Assembly (NCBI RefSeq): GCF_900113635.1
Contig: NZ_FOQA01000007.1
Span: 62,001-126,000, forward strand
Reading direction: 5' to 3'
Source of the DNA: Tindallia magadiensis
GTDB lineage: Bacteria > Bacillota > Clostridia > Peptostreptococcales > Tindalliaceae
DNA: 64,000 nucleotides
The notes below the pieces were generated by a model. The model worked only from the letters and a program-made list of their open reading frames with translations. It had not been told where the DNA came from and did not search any database. Numbering within the stretch: the stretch's first letter is position 1; each line of letters starts with the position of its first letter. Of this stretch, positions 63,987 to 64,000 are shown one piece after another. A program made the translations under genes and the position numbers.

Positions 63987-64000
63987 ATGATGTCGCCAGT
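63987..64000 (+). CDS. Start of next gene, probably AmmeMemoRadiSam protein B/A (partial)
   Basis: After amrS, AGAAGGGAGAAG is a good ribosome site and ATG ATG TCG CCA GT begins a new frame (MMSPV...). Only five residues are visible. The MSP start and linkage to amrS suggest a Memo-like or AMMECR1 protein, but this rests on context. Confidence 0.4.

Noticed and set aside
1-64000. Prophage, insertion sequence, integron or toxin-antitoxin island
   Set aside because: No transposase, integrase, terminal repeats or typical toxin pairs were seen, and gene order is largely the conserved Firmicutes core.

Overview
The window looks like an AT-rich, low-GC Gram-positive chromosome from a strictly anaerobic member of the Clostridia. 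Signs of this are the dgt-dnaG-rpoD order, a T-box leader before ilvB, DivIVA and SepF, a meso-diaminopimelate-type MurE, a flavodiiron oxygen-scavenging protein, a 2-oxoacid:ferredoxin-type oxidoreductase, and a peroxiredoxin gene whose catalytic position is an in-frame TGA (selenocysteine). An amino-acid-fermenting relative of Alkaliphilus or Tindallia would fit, but the genus is inference. Nothing resembles a prophage, insertion sequence or CRISPR array. Almost all of it is chromosomal core.

Layout. 1-5.3 kb: tail of dgt, then dnaG, rpoD, trmK and a Nif3-family gene. 5.3-6.15 kb: RNase P RNA, then a promoter and T-box leader. 6.15-11.3 kb: ilvB-ilvN, a DapA/HOGA-family aldolase, typA. 11.4-13.2 kb: a DUF134 DNA-binding protein translationally coupled to an unusual protein of ten ~43-residue repeats. 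13.2-16.6 kb: NUDIX hydrolase, cobalamin adenosyltransferase, hpt, pduL, lgt.

16.8-32.5 kb is the division and cell wall (dcw) cluster: mraZ-rsmH-ftsL-ftsI/spoVD-murE-murF-mraY-murD-ftsW-murG-divIB-two DUF881 genes-sbp-ftsZ. It is preceded by a helically phased array of AAAGTGG boxes that looks like the MraZ operator. ftsA is absent from its usual place, and so are the spoIIGA-sigE-sigG genes that often follow ftsZ. 32.5-37.4 kb: nrdR, a DUF512 PDZ/radical-SAM protein, der, plsY, gpsA, then tRNA-Pro(GGG). 37.6-40 kb: an OFA-type transporter, acylphosphatase and the Sec peroxiredoxin. 40-45.6 kb is a second division locus: an HlyD-like gene, yggS, sepF, yggT, ylmH, divIVA, lspA and an RluA-family synthase. 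SepF probably supplies the FtsZ membrane anchor.

45.7-64 kb is metabolic and stress genes: flavodiiron protein, nitroreductase, a polysaccharide deacetylase split by a frameshift at an A9 run, an MFS transporter, a GerMN lipoprotein, a two-gene 2-oxoacid oxidoreductase, an FMN-binding protein, a Ca2+/Na+ exchanger, bifunctional Nnr, a minus-strand group (DHOD-like, FliL-like, ferritin-like), a CtsR-box-controlled J-protein and clpB pair, and the start of an AMMECR1/Memo/radical-SAM locus. The points most worth a second look are the Sec peroxiredoxin with no resolving cysteine, the ten-repeat protein with its DUF134 partner, and the A9 frameshift.
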